NCBI GenBank assembly: GCA_019802505.1
Contig: JAFMOC010000037.1
Coordinates: 4,945,001 to 5,009,000, forward strand
Source: Corydoras sp. C115
Taxonomy: Eukaryota; Chordata; Actinopteri; Siluriformes; Callichthyidae
Reading direction: 5' to 3'
Length of the DNA: 64,000 nt
The stretch's first letter is position 1, and every line of letters starts with the position of its first letter. Positions 14,301 through 23,780 of the stretch are shown in pieces. A program made the position numbers and the translations under genes. Below the pieces are notes generated by a model. The model was not told where the DNA came from, did not search any database, and saw only the letters and a list, made by a program, of their open reading frames with translations.

Positions 14301-16978
14301 GAGCTGTGAGCACAGCACCTGCAAATCAAAAGCCCTGATTCAATAATTCTGCATAAAATTTAAATCATGAATATTTCAGTTCCAGAATAAATTTAAGAAA
14401 CACACATTAAGTACATTAGAGGATGTTCAAAAGTTAACTAAAGTAATCACATAAAACAACATTATTTTAAGGACTTTCAACGCTCACCCTTTATACACAA
14501 ACTAGACCCACCTATGGCTGGCTCTACAGAAAATCTGGGTATATTAGAAGTACTACAAATTAGTGGGAAAGGAATCCAACAGCGATAGGTTAGAGATAAT
14601 TAATGCACTGCTGGAGATTCCATAAATCATCAGTTTGCAGCCTTTATATGCTGGACATGCAGCAGAGAAAGTGAGCTCAGCAGTGACAGGGACATGGCAT
14701 TGTAGCCAGAGACACCAGCCAGTAGCTGTATTTGAATGTGTTTCAATGCAAACTGTTAATAAAGCCAATTTCTGAGCTCAATAAATCCCATGTTCAGTCC
14801 TCTGTGAGTCCCACTACGTCACAGCTATTATTACAAAACTAAATAGCACAATATGCAAACTTAAATTGTAACACACAGATGATGTTTTGGATTAGAGCCA
14901 GAATGCAAAAACTCAATAGAAATCTTTTTCAAATCTTTCACCTGTCACGTGTCTGCTACTTTAAATAGCTGAGAATCTGAGTGTCACACTACGCTGATGC
15001 TGATGACAATGCTGAGGTGTGTAGTTTTGCATGCTGATTTGAACTACGGTCATTATTTTTAGCAAATTTATTTGGGTATGGAATATTATTAATATAACTG
15101 ATACTGTTTAAATTTTCGCGTTGTGTTATTTGCATTACACTACAGAATAACACTTGTCAAAACGACAGGAATTTAATTAAAATTGTCACTTAAGTTCTTT
15201 GGAGAAAAAAAGAATTTTTTCATTCATTCATTATCTCCCACTTTATCCTCTATTAGGGTAGCGGTGGGGTTCTCCATGCCCATCCAGGGGAGAACGTCTC
15301 GGGCGCAGGACAGGGCGCCAATCTATCACTGGGTACACACTCACTCACTCAAACACACTCTATATGGGGCAATTTAGAGAACTCAATTAACTTGATCCAT
15401 GTTTTTGGACTGTGGGAGGAAACCGGAGAACCCGGAGGAAACCCACGCAGACACGGGGAGAACATGGAAACTCCACCCAGATGGGGATTCGAACCGGGAA
15501 TCCCTAGCGCTGAGAGGCGAACGTGCTAAACACTAAGCCACCGTGCCGCGAAAAAAGAACTTGTAGGTCATTAATAATTTTGTTTTGCAAACAACAATTA
15601 AAGCCATCACTGCATATTCCTCTTACACTAAACAAATTCCTGAAGAACTCCTTTATCATACAATATGACAAACCGGTAATTTGACATGAATAACAGCAGT
15701 TTCCTACATACATAAACACACCCGAGTATTTTTTTTGGCTCTACCTCGATAATGACAGCAGAATCCTGCTTTGCAGCACAGTGCATGGGAGTGTCCCCAT
15801 TCTTGTTGCGGATGTCGGTGCGAGCTTGACATTCCTCCAGCAGCTCACGCACACAGTTTACCTCTCCACGCTCACATGCCAGGTGCAGAGGTGTCTGGCC
15901 CTCAGCATCCCGCATGTTTATCTGACTGCATACAGACGCAAGTAAAGAAGAACGATTACATCCAAAACGCATTTCCTTACATTTCCCACTATGACTTAAG
16001 ACAGAAAAAGTTAAAATTCTGTATCTTATTACACTTACAGGTAAAAGAAAATACTGGTAATAGTTGGACCTATACAATTTACATAATGTGAGCTTTGGTA
16101 GGATCCTTTACCTTAGCGTATAGTTGTGTTTAAAGCATTCTCGCAGACCAGTGTCCACAGCGATGTGGGCAGAGCTCCAGTCTGGGTGGTTTCTCAGACT
16201 ATCCACAATTGGTTGCAGTGTGTCAGGTTTGAGGGGTGGGCGGAGAGTTTCATAAAATGGGCGGAGTTTAAGGGAATACTGTGCAAACCAGTTGGCTGCA
16301 TCTTCCTCTGATTTTACCTGAAACAACCTGACACATAAGTAGAACAGAGATTCTTTAGGGGGGGGGGTATGTTTATAGAGTAATAACTTTTGATCATTCA
16401 TCAGATTTTAAATGCACTGATATCTAAAAACCTTGACTTGCAATTCAAATCAATAGTGTATCTTTTGTAACTTGTGTGTAATGCACTGCATTATGTGTGT
16501 TTAATACATCTGTATCCCTGGTTGAGAATAACCAGTAATAATAGAATTTACAAGGACCAAATAATTGAAATAAGAGGATAATTTAGTCATCATCAAATTC
16601 ACAAATATACCCTGATTACTAATCAATAAGGCACAGACAGAAACCCATTTAACAGAACACATACTACCAAATACATTCTGGCAGTTATCTGCAATGCAGC
16701 AGGTTACAAATAGATAAAAGGAAATGCAGAAAAAATAATGTACCTGGTTGAAATAAAAAAGGTAAATAATTATTGTCTTGTGCTTACCTGAGCGCTGTAA
16801 ATGGGCTGTCAGGCATGATGACTATGCAGTCCCAGGTCTGAGAGGAACGGTCACTGTATAGCACTGTCCTACCCTCCTGTTTAATCCTCACCTTACTGTT
16901 GTACTCAGAGAGCTGGACTTCACGCACCCGGTATGGATTGGTAAACAATCCAGTAACAAAGCGCCCCAAAAACTGCAT
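3392..16978 (-). CDS. pla2g6: 85/88 kDa calcium-independent phospholipase A2 (iPLA2-beta, group VIA), complete
   Basis: It hydrolyses the sn-2 acyl chain of glycerophospholipids without calcium and acts in membrane remodelling. Coding exons, all on the complement, are 16788-16984 (ATG at 16978), 16112-16327, 15745-15925, 14131-14318, 13577-13673, 11303-11485, 9911-10019, 8561-8677, 7511-7598, 7048-7211, 6660-6810, 6359-6495, 5269-5423, 4036-4203, 3748-3821 and 3392-3536. All junctions are GT-AG and the phases join into 787 codons; the human long form has 806. Ankyrin repeats span roughly residues 130-380. The patatin domain has the oxyanion motif DGGGIKG (465-471), nucleophile motif GTSTG with Ser500, and the catalytic Asp633 in DGG. 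The Ser-Asp spacing of 133 residues equals that of the human enzyme. The start is supported by the MQFxGR-like N-terminus typical of the family. No breaks were found. The long-isoform cassette exon is present. Confidence 0.96.
4573..4920 (-). mobile_element. Full-length V-SINE in a (TAA)n tract
   Basis: The body is near consensus and is flanked on both sides by ATA/TAA trinucleotide repeats (4541-4572 and 4921-4935), which mask the duplication. It lies in the pla2g6 intron between exons 4036-4203 and 5269-5423. Confidence 0.95.
8070..8297 (-). mobile_element. 5'-truncated V-SINE embedded in (TA)n
   Basis: Positions 8090-8215 hold only the 3' third of the SINE (minus orientation). It is flanked by (TA)n at 8070-8087 and by about 40 TA units at 8216-8297. 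The truncation ends abruptly at the long TA tract, so either insertion into a TA repeat or later TA expansion removed the head. Confidence 0.9.
8561..8677 (-). CDS. pla2g6: pla2g6 long-isoform cassette exon (39 codons)
   Basis: This 117-nt exon has a length divisible by three and identical entry and exit phases (phase 1), so it can be skipped without breaking the frame. It encodes a serine/proline-rich stretch (NRKVLLNMLCSVGVE, then SPDVLSPVTSRSPS). It lies where the human long isoform carries its 54-residue insertion between ankyrin and catalytic domains, and VLLNMLCSVGVE is similar to the start of that insertion. Skipping it would give a 748-residue protein, comparable to the 752-residue human short form. 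Isoform use is inferred, not seen. Confidence 0.85.
9911..15925 (-). CDS. pla2g6: pla2g6 ankyrin-repeat exons (coding exons 3-7)
   Basis: Five exons (15745-15925, 14131-14318, 13577-13673, 11303-11485, 9911-10019) encode tandem ankyrin repeats. Visible signatures include TPLHLACERGE, TPLHVACHSGK, TPLHWARTAE, TPLHILTKKGRYEA and TALHLAMKLDN. The family uses this array for protein association and domain packing against the lipase. Introns here are loaded with SINEs, including the composite copy at 11770-12284. Confidence 0.93.
10203..10405 (+). mobile_element. Old diverged tRNA-derived SINE
   Basis: It carries a recognisable Pol III B-box (GTTCGAATCCC at about 10252), a degraded core (cccgtttccatccaaaaacatgg) and 'tattgcccctctttagtgtg'. 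It is in the sense orientation to the plus strand and inside a pla2g6 intron. Divergence from the young copies is high. Confidence 0.65.
11770..12284 (+). mobile_element. Composite V-SINE with 107 bp of transduced flank and a second SINE 3' end
   Basis: A nearly full-length SINE head and body (11770-12106) ends in GATGG units. It is followed by 107 bp of non-SINE DNA (12107-12213), then by another SINE 3' end (12214-12284) with its own GAAT tail. The whole unit is bracketed by copies of aatttaatttaag (11757-11769 and 12298-12310), implying a single insertion. The 107-bp segment is the reverse complement of 37546-37651 in gtpbp2 intron 1, with a few differences. The body also shares with that locus an unusual 3' variant, 'gggcatcccacgaccattta'. 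Confidence 0.88.
15219..15549 (-). mobile_element. Full-length V-SINE in a pla2g6 intron
   Basis: The plus strand reads the 3' tail (ttcattcattcattatctcc) first and ends with the inverted head ccaccgtgccgc. A-rich flanks (agaaaaaaagaa on the left, gaaaaaagaac on the right) look like a target-site duplication. Confidence 0.93.
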
Positions 16979-16984
16979 TCTGAC
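16112..16984 (-). CDS. pla2g6: pla2g6 N-terminal coding exons 1-2
   Basis: The first coding exon (16788-16984) starts six bases after its acceptor AG, so the 5' UTR is split by an intron. It encodes MQFLGRFVTGLFTNPYRV, the conserved iPLA2-beta N-terminus. Exon 16112-16327 follows in frame (VKSEEDAANWFAQY, then NHPDWSSAHIAV). No upstream in-frame ATG fits the family. Confidence 0.93.
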
Positions 16985-17247
16985 CTGGAATATGGGTCAG
17001 AGAATAAGACCGAGGTTGTAACCAACACAGCTGCCTTAATTAACCAAAATGAAATCACCCCGTATCCACAACAGAAAGCATTTATAAGCCTGGAAAATAC
17101 ACTGATATTGTATTATTCTTACAATGACATCACTGCTCACATCTACAAAGATTACTATGAAAATTATTATTAATAAGGAGTTGCTCCCTCATACAGCAAT
17201 AACCGATACATCGCTGCTTTTTACAAAAGACTGTTATTAAGAATTAT

Positions 17248-17670
17248 ACATTTACATTTAGTCATTTACCAGACGCTTTTATCCAAAGCGACTTACAAAT
17301 GAGAACACCACAAGTCAGAAGTCATGGAGAAAACCAACTATACTGTAAATTCATCAAACCTGATTGTTATTCGATGCTGCGGCCCCCCCTCCCCCCCCCC
17401 CTTTTTTTTTCTACAACAGGTATTTCTTAAAGAGGTGCGTCTTCAGTAGTTTCTTAAAACTGTTTAGTGATTCTGCCTTACGGACAGAGTTGGGAAGAAC
17501 GTTCCACCATTTTGCAGTGGTGAACGCCACGGAGTGAGAATTAGCTGCTCGGTGAGGTGGAACCGCCAGGCGGCAATCATTGGAGCGAAGTAAACGAGTC
17601 GGAGTGTATGCCAGAGTCAGTGACTTGTACTGAATGCGAGCAGCTACAGGAAGCCAATGGAGGGAAGTGA
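17248..17670 (-). mobile_element. Non-autonomous element with UnaL2-type LINE 3' tail
   Basis: On the minus strand it ends with the stem-loop CGCTTTGGATAAAAGCG followed by TCTGGTAAATGACTAAATGTAAA-type sequence, the 3' tail recognised by L2-clade LINE reverse transcriptases. The interior (about 17420-17600) matches the element at 54853-55240. Both contain a C/G homopolymer block (plus-strand poly-C at 17381-17400). Confidence 0.8.
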
Positions 17671-17699
17671 GTATTATTATGAGGGCTAAAGCCCTTAAA

Positions 17700-17870
17700 A
17701 TTAGGCAGTCGCAAGTTTGTGGTTAAGGAACCAGTCTCGTAACCTCAAGGTCCACAGATCAATTCCGGGCCCACCAAGCACTATGGCTCAAGTGCCCTTG
17801 GACAAGGCAACCCCAATTGCTCCCCATGCACAGTGTACAGAGGTGCCTACCGATCCGATCACATCGCTTC
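17700..17870 (+). mobile_element. Second tRNA-derived SINE family (relic)
   Basis: The segment with 'gtggttaaggaaccagtctc', a degenerate B-box (cagatcaattccgg) and 'gtgcccttggacaaggcaac' followed by 'aattgctccccatgc' resembles a widespread teleost SINE characterised by 'GTGCCCTTGAGCAAGGCACC'. It is unrelated to the V-SINE copies. No tail or duplication was identified. Confidence 0.6.
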
Positions 17871-18812
17871 ACTTCACTAAAAACACTAAAAACAAACGAA
17901 ACAAACCGTTTGTCACAATACTGACTGAGTTTGAACTAAACATGCCTTTAGAGTTCATTTACACAGATCTCACCAGTCCATGTCTGCATGCATTTTGGCA
18001 TGGACATAATTACATTGGTTTGGTTCCACACCAATGGGCTGACTGACGCAGGGTTCTGTACAGCTTGTTTGTTACCTATAATGCATATCATTGTGCATGT
18101 TTTGTGAGACAACTGGCATAAAGTCATTTACTACTGTGTGTTGTGTGCTTGCTGATATGTGTATGTGCAGTAAGTAAACAGTAAACATAACCTCAGTGTG
18201 AGTGTGTGCAGAGTTAAGGACGCTCAAGCAGGATAAGTCCCCCACTGAGCCTTGGGTCCCCCAAGTTTCTTCCTTAAATAACAATATAACAGTTTTTGTT
18301 TTCTTGTTACTGTCACTTTGTCTTGTTCTTTGGGGGTTTACAGGCTTAGAACACTGTATCGCTGCTTTGTGACAATGTACTATTGTAAAAAGTGCTATAT
18401 ATTGTATATACATTACTTGAACTTATTTGAGTTAAGGCCGGTAAGGCCTGTCAGATGTTCTGAGGTGGTTTCCACTACTTTCCAAAGGAAAAGATTTAAT
18501 ACAATTGTGACTATCAGCAATTTATCTGGCTACAGAATGACTATTGTTAGACTTTGTATATTTCTGGATAAACAGGAAAGGGCTTGCCTCAAACGGCTAC
18601 TACCTATACTTTGGAGACAAACGTTTGCTAAATTACTGAATGTTAATATGAAAGCATATAAATGCCACTAAGAAAATGCAGGTTTGTGCATATGTATTAT
18701 TGTTCCACAGTACGGTAAGCTAAATAACCACTGATAAGGTTTAGATAACGCAGCTGCAAAGGTTTGAGTTTTTTCAAAGAAACTACTAAATAAAGTAGAA
18801 CTGACAATAGAT

Positions 18813-19943
18813 GCTGGCAAAACATTCATTCATTCATTCATTCATTATCTCCCGCTTTATCCTCTATTAGGGTCACGGTGGGGTTCCCCATGCCCATCCA
18901 GGGGAGAATATCTCAGGCGTTGGGCAGACAGACCCAGGACAGGGCGCCAATCTATCGCTGGGCACACACTCACTCACACAGACACACTCTATATGGGGCA
19001 ATTTGGAGAATTCAATTGACTTGATCCATGTTTTTGGACTGTGGGAGGAAACCGGAGAACCCGGAGGAAACCCACGCAGACACGGGGAGAACATGGAAAC
19101 TCCACCCAGATGGGGATTCGAACTGGGAATCCCTAGTGCTGAGAGGCGAACGTGCTAACCACTAAGCCACCGTGCCGCCGCTAGCAAAACATTTTTGTTT
19201 AAACGTTCATTCATTCATTCATTCATTATCTCCCGCTTTATCCTCTAGTAGGGTCGCGGTGGGGTTCCCCATGCCCATCCAGGGGAGAACGTTCAGGCGC
19301 TGGGCAGAAACACCCAGGACAGGGCGCCAATCCATCGCTGGGCACGCACTCACTCACACACACATACTCTATATGGGGCAATTTGGAGAATTCAATTGAC
19401 TTGATCCATGTTTTTGGACTGTGGGAGGAAACCGGAGAACCCGGAGGAAACCCACGCGGAAACGGGGAGAACATGGAAACTCCACCCAGATGGGGATTCG
19501 AAACGGGAATCCCTAGTGCTGAGAGGCGAACGTGCTAACCATTAAGCCACCGTGCCGCCGCTGGCAAAACATTTTTGTTTAAACATTCATTCATTATCTC
19601 CCGCTTTATCCTCTATTAGGGTCGCGGTGGGGTTCCCCATGCCCATCCAGGGGAGAACGTCTCGGGCGCTGGGCAGATACACCCAGGACAGGGCGCCAAT
19701 CCATCGCTGGGTACACACTCACTCACTCAAACACACTCTATATGGGGCAATTTAGAGAACTCAATTAACTTGATCCATGTTTTTGGACTGTGGGAGGAAA
19801 CCGCAGAACCCGGAGGAAACCCACGCGGACACGGGGAGAACATGGAAACTCCACCCAGATGGGGATTCGAACTAGTGCTGAGAGGCGAACGTGCTAACCA
19901 CTAAGCCACCGTGCCGCCGCTGGCAAAACATTTTTGTTTAAAC
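18813..19943 (-). repeat. Three-unit head-to-tail SINE array with 25-bp spacers
   Basis: Three nearly full-length V-SINEs lie in the same orientation at 18825-19179, 19205-19559 and 19585-19918. They are separated and ended by near-identical 25-bp spacers (19180-19204, 19560-19584, 19919-19943; starting gctggcaaaac or gctagcaaaac). A 12-bp version precedes the first unit at 18813-18824. The period is about 380 bp. It lies in the 5'-UTR intron of pla2g6. Confidence 0.95.
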
Positions 19944-20441
19944 ATAAGAAAAAAAAACATGGTCTTAGCATATTCACTAAAATAGCAGTACACATGTGAA
20001 ACCGAAAGTGACATGTTACCTACCATAAATCGTTTAACAGCCAACTGATCGACTACAAACCAAATCTAACATTAAGTAAAGCTGTATTACTTTGAAGAAC
20101 TCTTTTAAGAAGTGAAAAATAATTCCTATTTATAAGACTGCGACTCAATCGGTACACATATTAAATGGCCGCTTCTAAACAAGCGGGTTAAAAAGCAACT
20201 AAACAGTGTTTAAAGCTTAGTTAACGCATTCTTATCATCTCTTAAGATAACGGTTATACCTTTGGCCACTAAAGCAGTTCGGTTCTGCACGATTCAAGAC
20301 TAAACCGTGGCTATAAGCAAACACATTCTAAAGGTTGCTTCTATAAAACTTTGCCAGTCAAAAGGCATTCATATTTTATTACATTTTAACGAATATCAGA
20401 CACTGTATTAAGCACAACGTGTTAAATGTTTACGTTCTTAC

Positions 20442-20500
20442 CCTACGATTAAACCGGCAGCGTCATGCAGTTAAGTCTAGAATCGTTGAGCTGCTCTGAA
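20442..20500 (-). other. pla2g6: pla2g6 5' noncoding exon (donor end supported, 5' end unknown)
   Basis: The first coding exon begins with an acceptor only six bases upstream of the ATG, so an upstream exon is required. On the minus strand a strong donor (TCGTAGG then GTAAGAAC) occurs at 20442. The sequence to its right is free of repeats and sits next to CCAAT boxes. The transcription start is not visible, so the right boundary given is only nominal. Confidence 0.5.
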
Positions 20501-20615
20501 ATCCAATAAGGAGTCACTGACTTCTGACTTCATCACGAGTCTTTATTGACGTTTTAAGAAACCAATAGCATGCAGGAATCAGCCCAGCCTCTGCCGAGTT
20601 TAACCAATCAGATGT
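20500..20615 (-). promoter_or_regulatory. Candidate pla2g6 promoter with three CCAAT boxes
   Basis: Plus-strand CCAAT occurs at 20503-20507, 20562-20566 and 20604-20608, reading as ATTGG on the pla2g6 sense strand. NF-Y sites work in either orientation and often cluster in TATA-less promoters. There is no convincing TATA box. The assignment rests on position just upstream of the proposed noncoding exon. Confidence 0.45.
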
Positions 20616-20760
20616 GAAATTGCAAAAAAAAGGCGAAGAGCAAAGAGCAGTGTTACAAATTGCGTGCTAGGGTGCTAAATAGTGTCTATCAGCATGTTTA
20701 AAAAGGTATGAAAAATAGAAATAGTGTATTACATAATTTGCGAATTAAAACGCAGCCTTG

Positions 20761-20790
20761 AGTAGGGTCGACCTGCGCTTCGACCCTACT
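20761..20790. repeat. Perfect 11-bp inverted repeat in the pla2g6/cbx6 spacer
   Basis: AGTAGGGTCGA (20761-20771), an 8-nt loop, then its exact reverse complement (20780-20790). The surrounding sequence is AT-rich, so this GC-rich hairpin stands out. The arms can extend two or three more pairs with G-T wobbles. Function is unknown. Confidence 0.9.
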
Positions 20791-21757
20791 TAGCTTTTCA
20801 AGCTAAATTTTGAATTAGTTAATTAGTTAGTTAATACTTTTTAATTTACAATTTGAATTCAAATGATTGGTTTTTCTTTTGTAGATTCTTAATAAATGCT
20901 TGTAATAATCTTCTATTTAGTTTAGAAAATATTACTGATTTATTTTTATGATGGAGTAAGGGTAAATGTTGACATAATTAATTTTTCTTAGGGTAACATC
21001 ATATTATTTTTTTAGGCATGTTAAAGATGGACAAATAAAATGCAGCGGTAAAAAGTATTAGCATATATAAGCTTTGAATTTTAAGAGTACAGCAAAAAAG
21101 ACAAACAAATAGATCCTAGATCGAATCAAGCCTCGTCTTTCTCTAAAACCTAAATAGCCCAATTAAAGGGCTTACATGTTACATTACAATTTATAAGTAG
21201 ATTGAGTTTATTGGGGGGGGGGGGGGGGGGTCATGGTAGAAGGAGCTGAAGGTTAAAGAGGACGACTGACAACAAGTCGAAAGAATACAATCAAATAAAT
21301 AATGAATAAGCCATTAATATGCCTGAAAACCTAAACAGAAGACAGGAGGTTTTGGAGAAACACTATCCATTTAGTCAGCCAAAAACAGCTTAATGGTATT
21401 TAATAATATTGGGAATCTACATAATATGTATGAAATTTCACTCTGCAACAGAATTAAAGTTAAAACCATTCGAATGAAGTAAATATTGTAAATATAAGAA
21501 AATAAATAATTCATTAAAAATGATAATGATACAAATTAGCAATGACTACAGCTACATAGAACATAACAAGAAAACATGGAACTTGAGGAAAACTGATCAT
21601 TAGTCTGAAGATGATGTGCTCACATTAGCTGTAATAACAGGGCAGATGTTCAAGAAATTTAGAGGCTGTGTTAACCTCTAGTAAGAAAGCAAAAGGTTTC
21701 ATTAGCAATTACATAATTTAAGGCCAATTATAGTAAGTAATTATATACAAAGAACAT
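20791..21757. other. AT-rich intergenic DNA with an 18-G tract
   Basis: No exon or known repeat is visible. An uninterrupted run of 18 G residues lies at 21213-21230. The rest is low-complexity AT-rich sequence between the divergent pla2g6 and cbx6 promoters. Confidence 0.6.
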
Positions 21758-22115
21758 CCATCCATCCATTATCTTCTGCTTTATCCTCTACTAGGGTCGG
21801 GGGGGGTTCCCCATGCCCATCCAGGGGAGAACGTTTTGGGCGCTGGGCAAATAAACCAGGACAGGGTGCCAATCTATTGCTGGGCACACACTCACTCACA
21901 CAGATATACACTCTATATGGGGCAATTTTGAGAATTCAATTGTCCTTCATCCATGTTTTTGGACTGTGGGAAGAAACCGGAGAACCCGGAGGAAACCCAC
22001 GCAGATACGGGGAGAACATGGAAACTACACACAGATTGGGATTCCCTAGTGGAATCCCAGGAATCCCTAGTGCTGAGAGGCAAACATGCTAACCACTAAA
22101 CCACCGTTCCACCCT
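21758..22115 (-). mobile_element. Full-length V-SINE with perfect 11-bp target duplication
   Basis: It is flanked by acaaagaacat on the left (21747-21757) and tacaaagaacat on the right (22116-22127). The tail is CCATCCATCC on the plus strand rather than CATTCATT. Scattered substitutions suggest moderate age. Confidence 0.93.
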
Positions 22116-22230
22116 TACAAAGAACATAAATAAGCTTAAATGCATATTTATTAAAGTACTTATTTGTTTGTTTACTCTCTTTGCTTAGTATGTTGTATTG
22201 TATAGATAAGTGTAAAATGATCTTGGGCCG

Positions 22231-22752
22231 GATGGCACCGTGGCTTAGTGGTTAGCATGTTCGCCTCTCAGCACTAGGAATGGGATTCGAACCGGGAATC
22301 CCTAGTGCTGTCCCTAGGGAATTGCCCCATATAGAGTGTGTCTGTGTGAGTGAGTGTGTGCCCAGCGATGGATTGGCGCCCTGTCCTGGGTGTATCTGCC
22401 CAGCGCCCGAGACGTTCTCCCCTGGATGGGCATGGGGAAGCCCCCGCGACCCTAATAGAGGATAAAGCAGAAGATAATGAATGGATCTCCCCTGTGTCCG
22501 CATGGGTTTCCTCCGTGTTGTCCGGTTCCTCCCACAGTCCAAAAACATGGATCAAGTCAATTGAGTTCTCCAAATTGCCCCATATAGAGTGTGTCTGTGT
22601 GAGTGAGTGAGTGTGTGCCCAGCGATGGATTGGCGCCCTGTTCCTGGGTGTATCTGCCCAGCGCCCGAGACGTTCTCCCCTGGATGGGCATGGGGAACCC
22701 CCCCGCGACCCTGATATATGATAAAGCAGAAGATAATGGATGGATGGATGGA
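22231..22752 (+). mobile_element. Rearranged V-SINE with an inverted head segment and a duplicated 3' half
   Basis: The head (22231-22275) is followed by a roughly 35-bp inverted copy of itself (22276-22312), which creates a foldback around the tRNA B-box. The body then jumps past the core to 'gaattgccccatatagag', runs to a GAATGG tail (about 22484), and restarts inside the V-core for a second 3' half ending near 22752. Imperfect flanking copies of atgatcttgggccg (22217-22230 and 22753-22767) indicate one insertion event for the whole unit. Confidence 0.85.
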
Positions 22753-22811
22753 ATGGATCTTGAGCCGCTAGAATGGTATCACGGCTCGGATTGAGCTGAT
22801 TGAGTTTGACA

Positions 22812-23164
22812 CCGGGCGGCACGGTGGCTTAGTGGTTAGCACGTTCGCCTCTCAGCGCTAGGGATTCCCGGTTCGAATCCCCATCTGGGTGGAGTTTTCA
22901 TGTTCTCCCCGTGTCTGCGTGGGTTTCCTCCGGGTTCTCCGGTTTCCTCCCACAGACCAAAAACATGGATCAAGTCTATTGAGTTCTCCAAATTGCCCCA
23001 TATAGAGTGTGTGTGTGTGTGGGTGAGTGAGTGTGTGCCCAGCGATGGATTGGCGCCCTGTCCTGGGCCCGAGACGTTCTCCCCTGGATGGGCATGGGGA
23101 ACCCCACCGCGACCCTAATAGAGGATAAAGCGGGAGATAATGAATGAATGAATGAATGAATGAA
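22812..23164 (+). mobile_element. Young full-length V-SINE (best reference copy)
   Basis: Exact 11-bp duplications tgagtttgaca lie at 22801-22811 and 23165-23175. Pol III A-box TGGCTTAGTGG is at 22825-22835 and B-box GGTTCGAATCC at 22870-22880. The conserved V-SINE core (CATGTTCTCCCCGTGTCTGC, then TTTCCTCCGG) is at about 22899-22960. The tail is (GAAT)n at 23139-23164. It ends about 170 bp upstream of the cbx6 start codon, inside the promoter region. Confidence 0.96.
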
Positions 23165-23224
23165 TGAGTTTGACAACTATGTAGACTATGGTATGATTGA
23201 TAGACTGTACTACAGTGGGCGTGT

Positions 23225-23780
23225 TAGCATTCAGAGGACGTCACGCCCTTGACTCCGCCCCTGTCGCGGGCAGTCCTGTGTGTATGGCGCCGCCGCGCGG
23301 GCGCCGGAGTAACAGACTAATCCGGTACAGTCATGGAGCTGACGGCGATCGGGGACAGAGTTTTCGCCGCCGAGGCGATACTGAAGCGCCGGGTCCGAAA
23401 GGTGAGGCATCGGCATCGGCATGATAGACGAGGGCTCCGTGTCGGTGTCGGTGTCGGTGACGGGGGGAGGGGGTGCGAGTCGATTGTGTGGCTTGTACGC
23501 GCGAGCCGAGCGCGTAAGAGTCGCGTGGGTTCGCGCTGAAGCCCATGCCTTATGAAGGAGCCTATTTAACATCGGGGTTGGGGGGAGGAGGAAAAGGGAT
23601 GAGGAATGGGCTCGGGGGGAGGCCTAGTCCCAAATATTTCCCCGCTATCATCCACACAGTCGCGTGAAAAGCGCCCGATCGTCGGGAGTTTGATCGCGGA
23701 AAACCGGCGACTTTGACGCGGGCGGGCTGTCGCGTGTGTGCGCCCAGTCATTCCGAGAGCAGGGTTCGTGCATGGCGGAT
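23225..23780 (+). promoter_or_regulatory. cbx6: CpG-rich cbx6 promoter and first exon
   Basis: CpG density rises sharply here against the AT-rich background. Upstream of the ATG (23333) are a CRE-like GACGTCAC at 23237-23244 and a GC box (CTCCGCCCC) at about 23252-23260. There is no TATA box. This is the expected form of a CpG-island promoter for a developmental chromatin gene. The transcription start was not determined. Confidence 0.75.

Noticed and set aside
18813..19943. CRISPR-like direct repeats
   Set aside because: Units are about 355-bp SINEs with 25-bp spacers that are identical rather than variable, in a vertebrate genome.
21213..21230. 18-G tract as a functional G-quadruplex
   Set aside because: Homopolymer G runs are common assembly and slippage features, and nothing nearby links it to a promoter or exon.
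23231..23572. GC-rich minus-strand open frames opposite cbx6 exon 1
   Set aside because: Long frames arise by chance in CpG-rich DNA with few stop codons. There is no splice context or family similarity.
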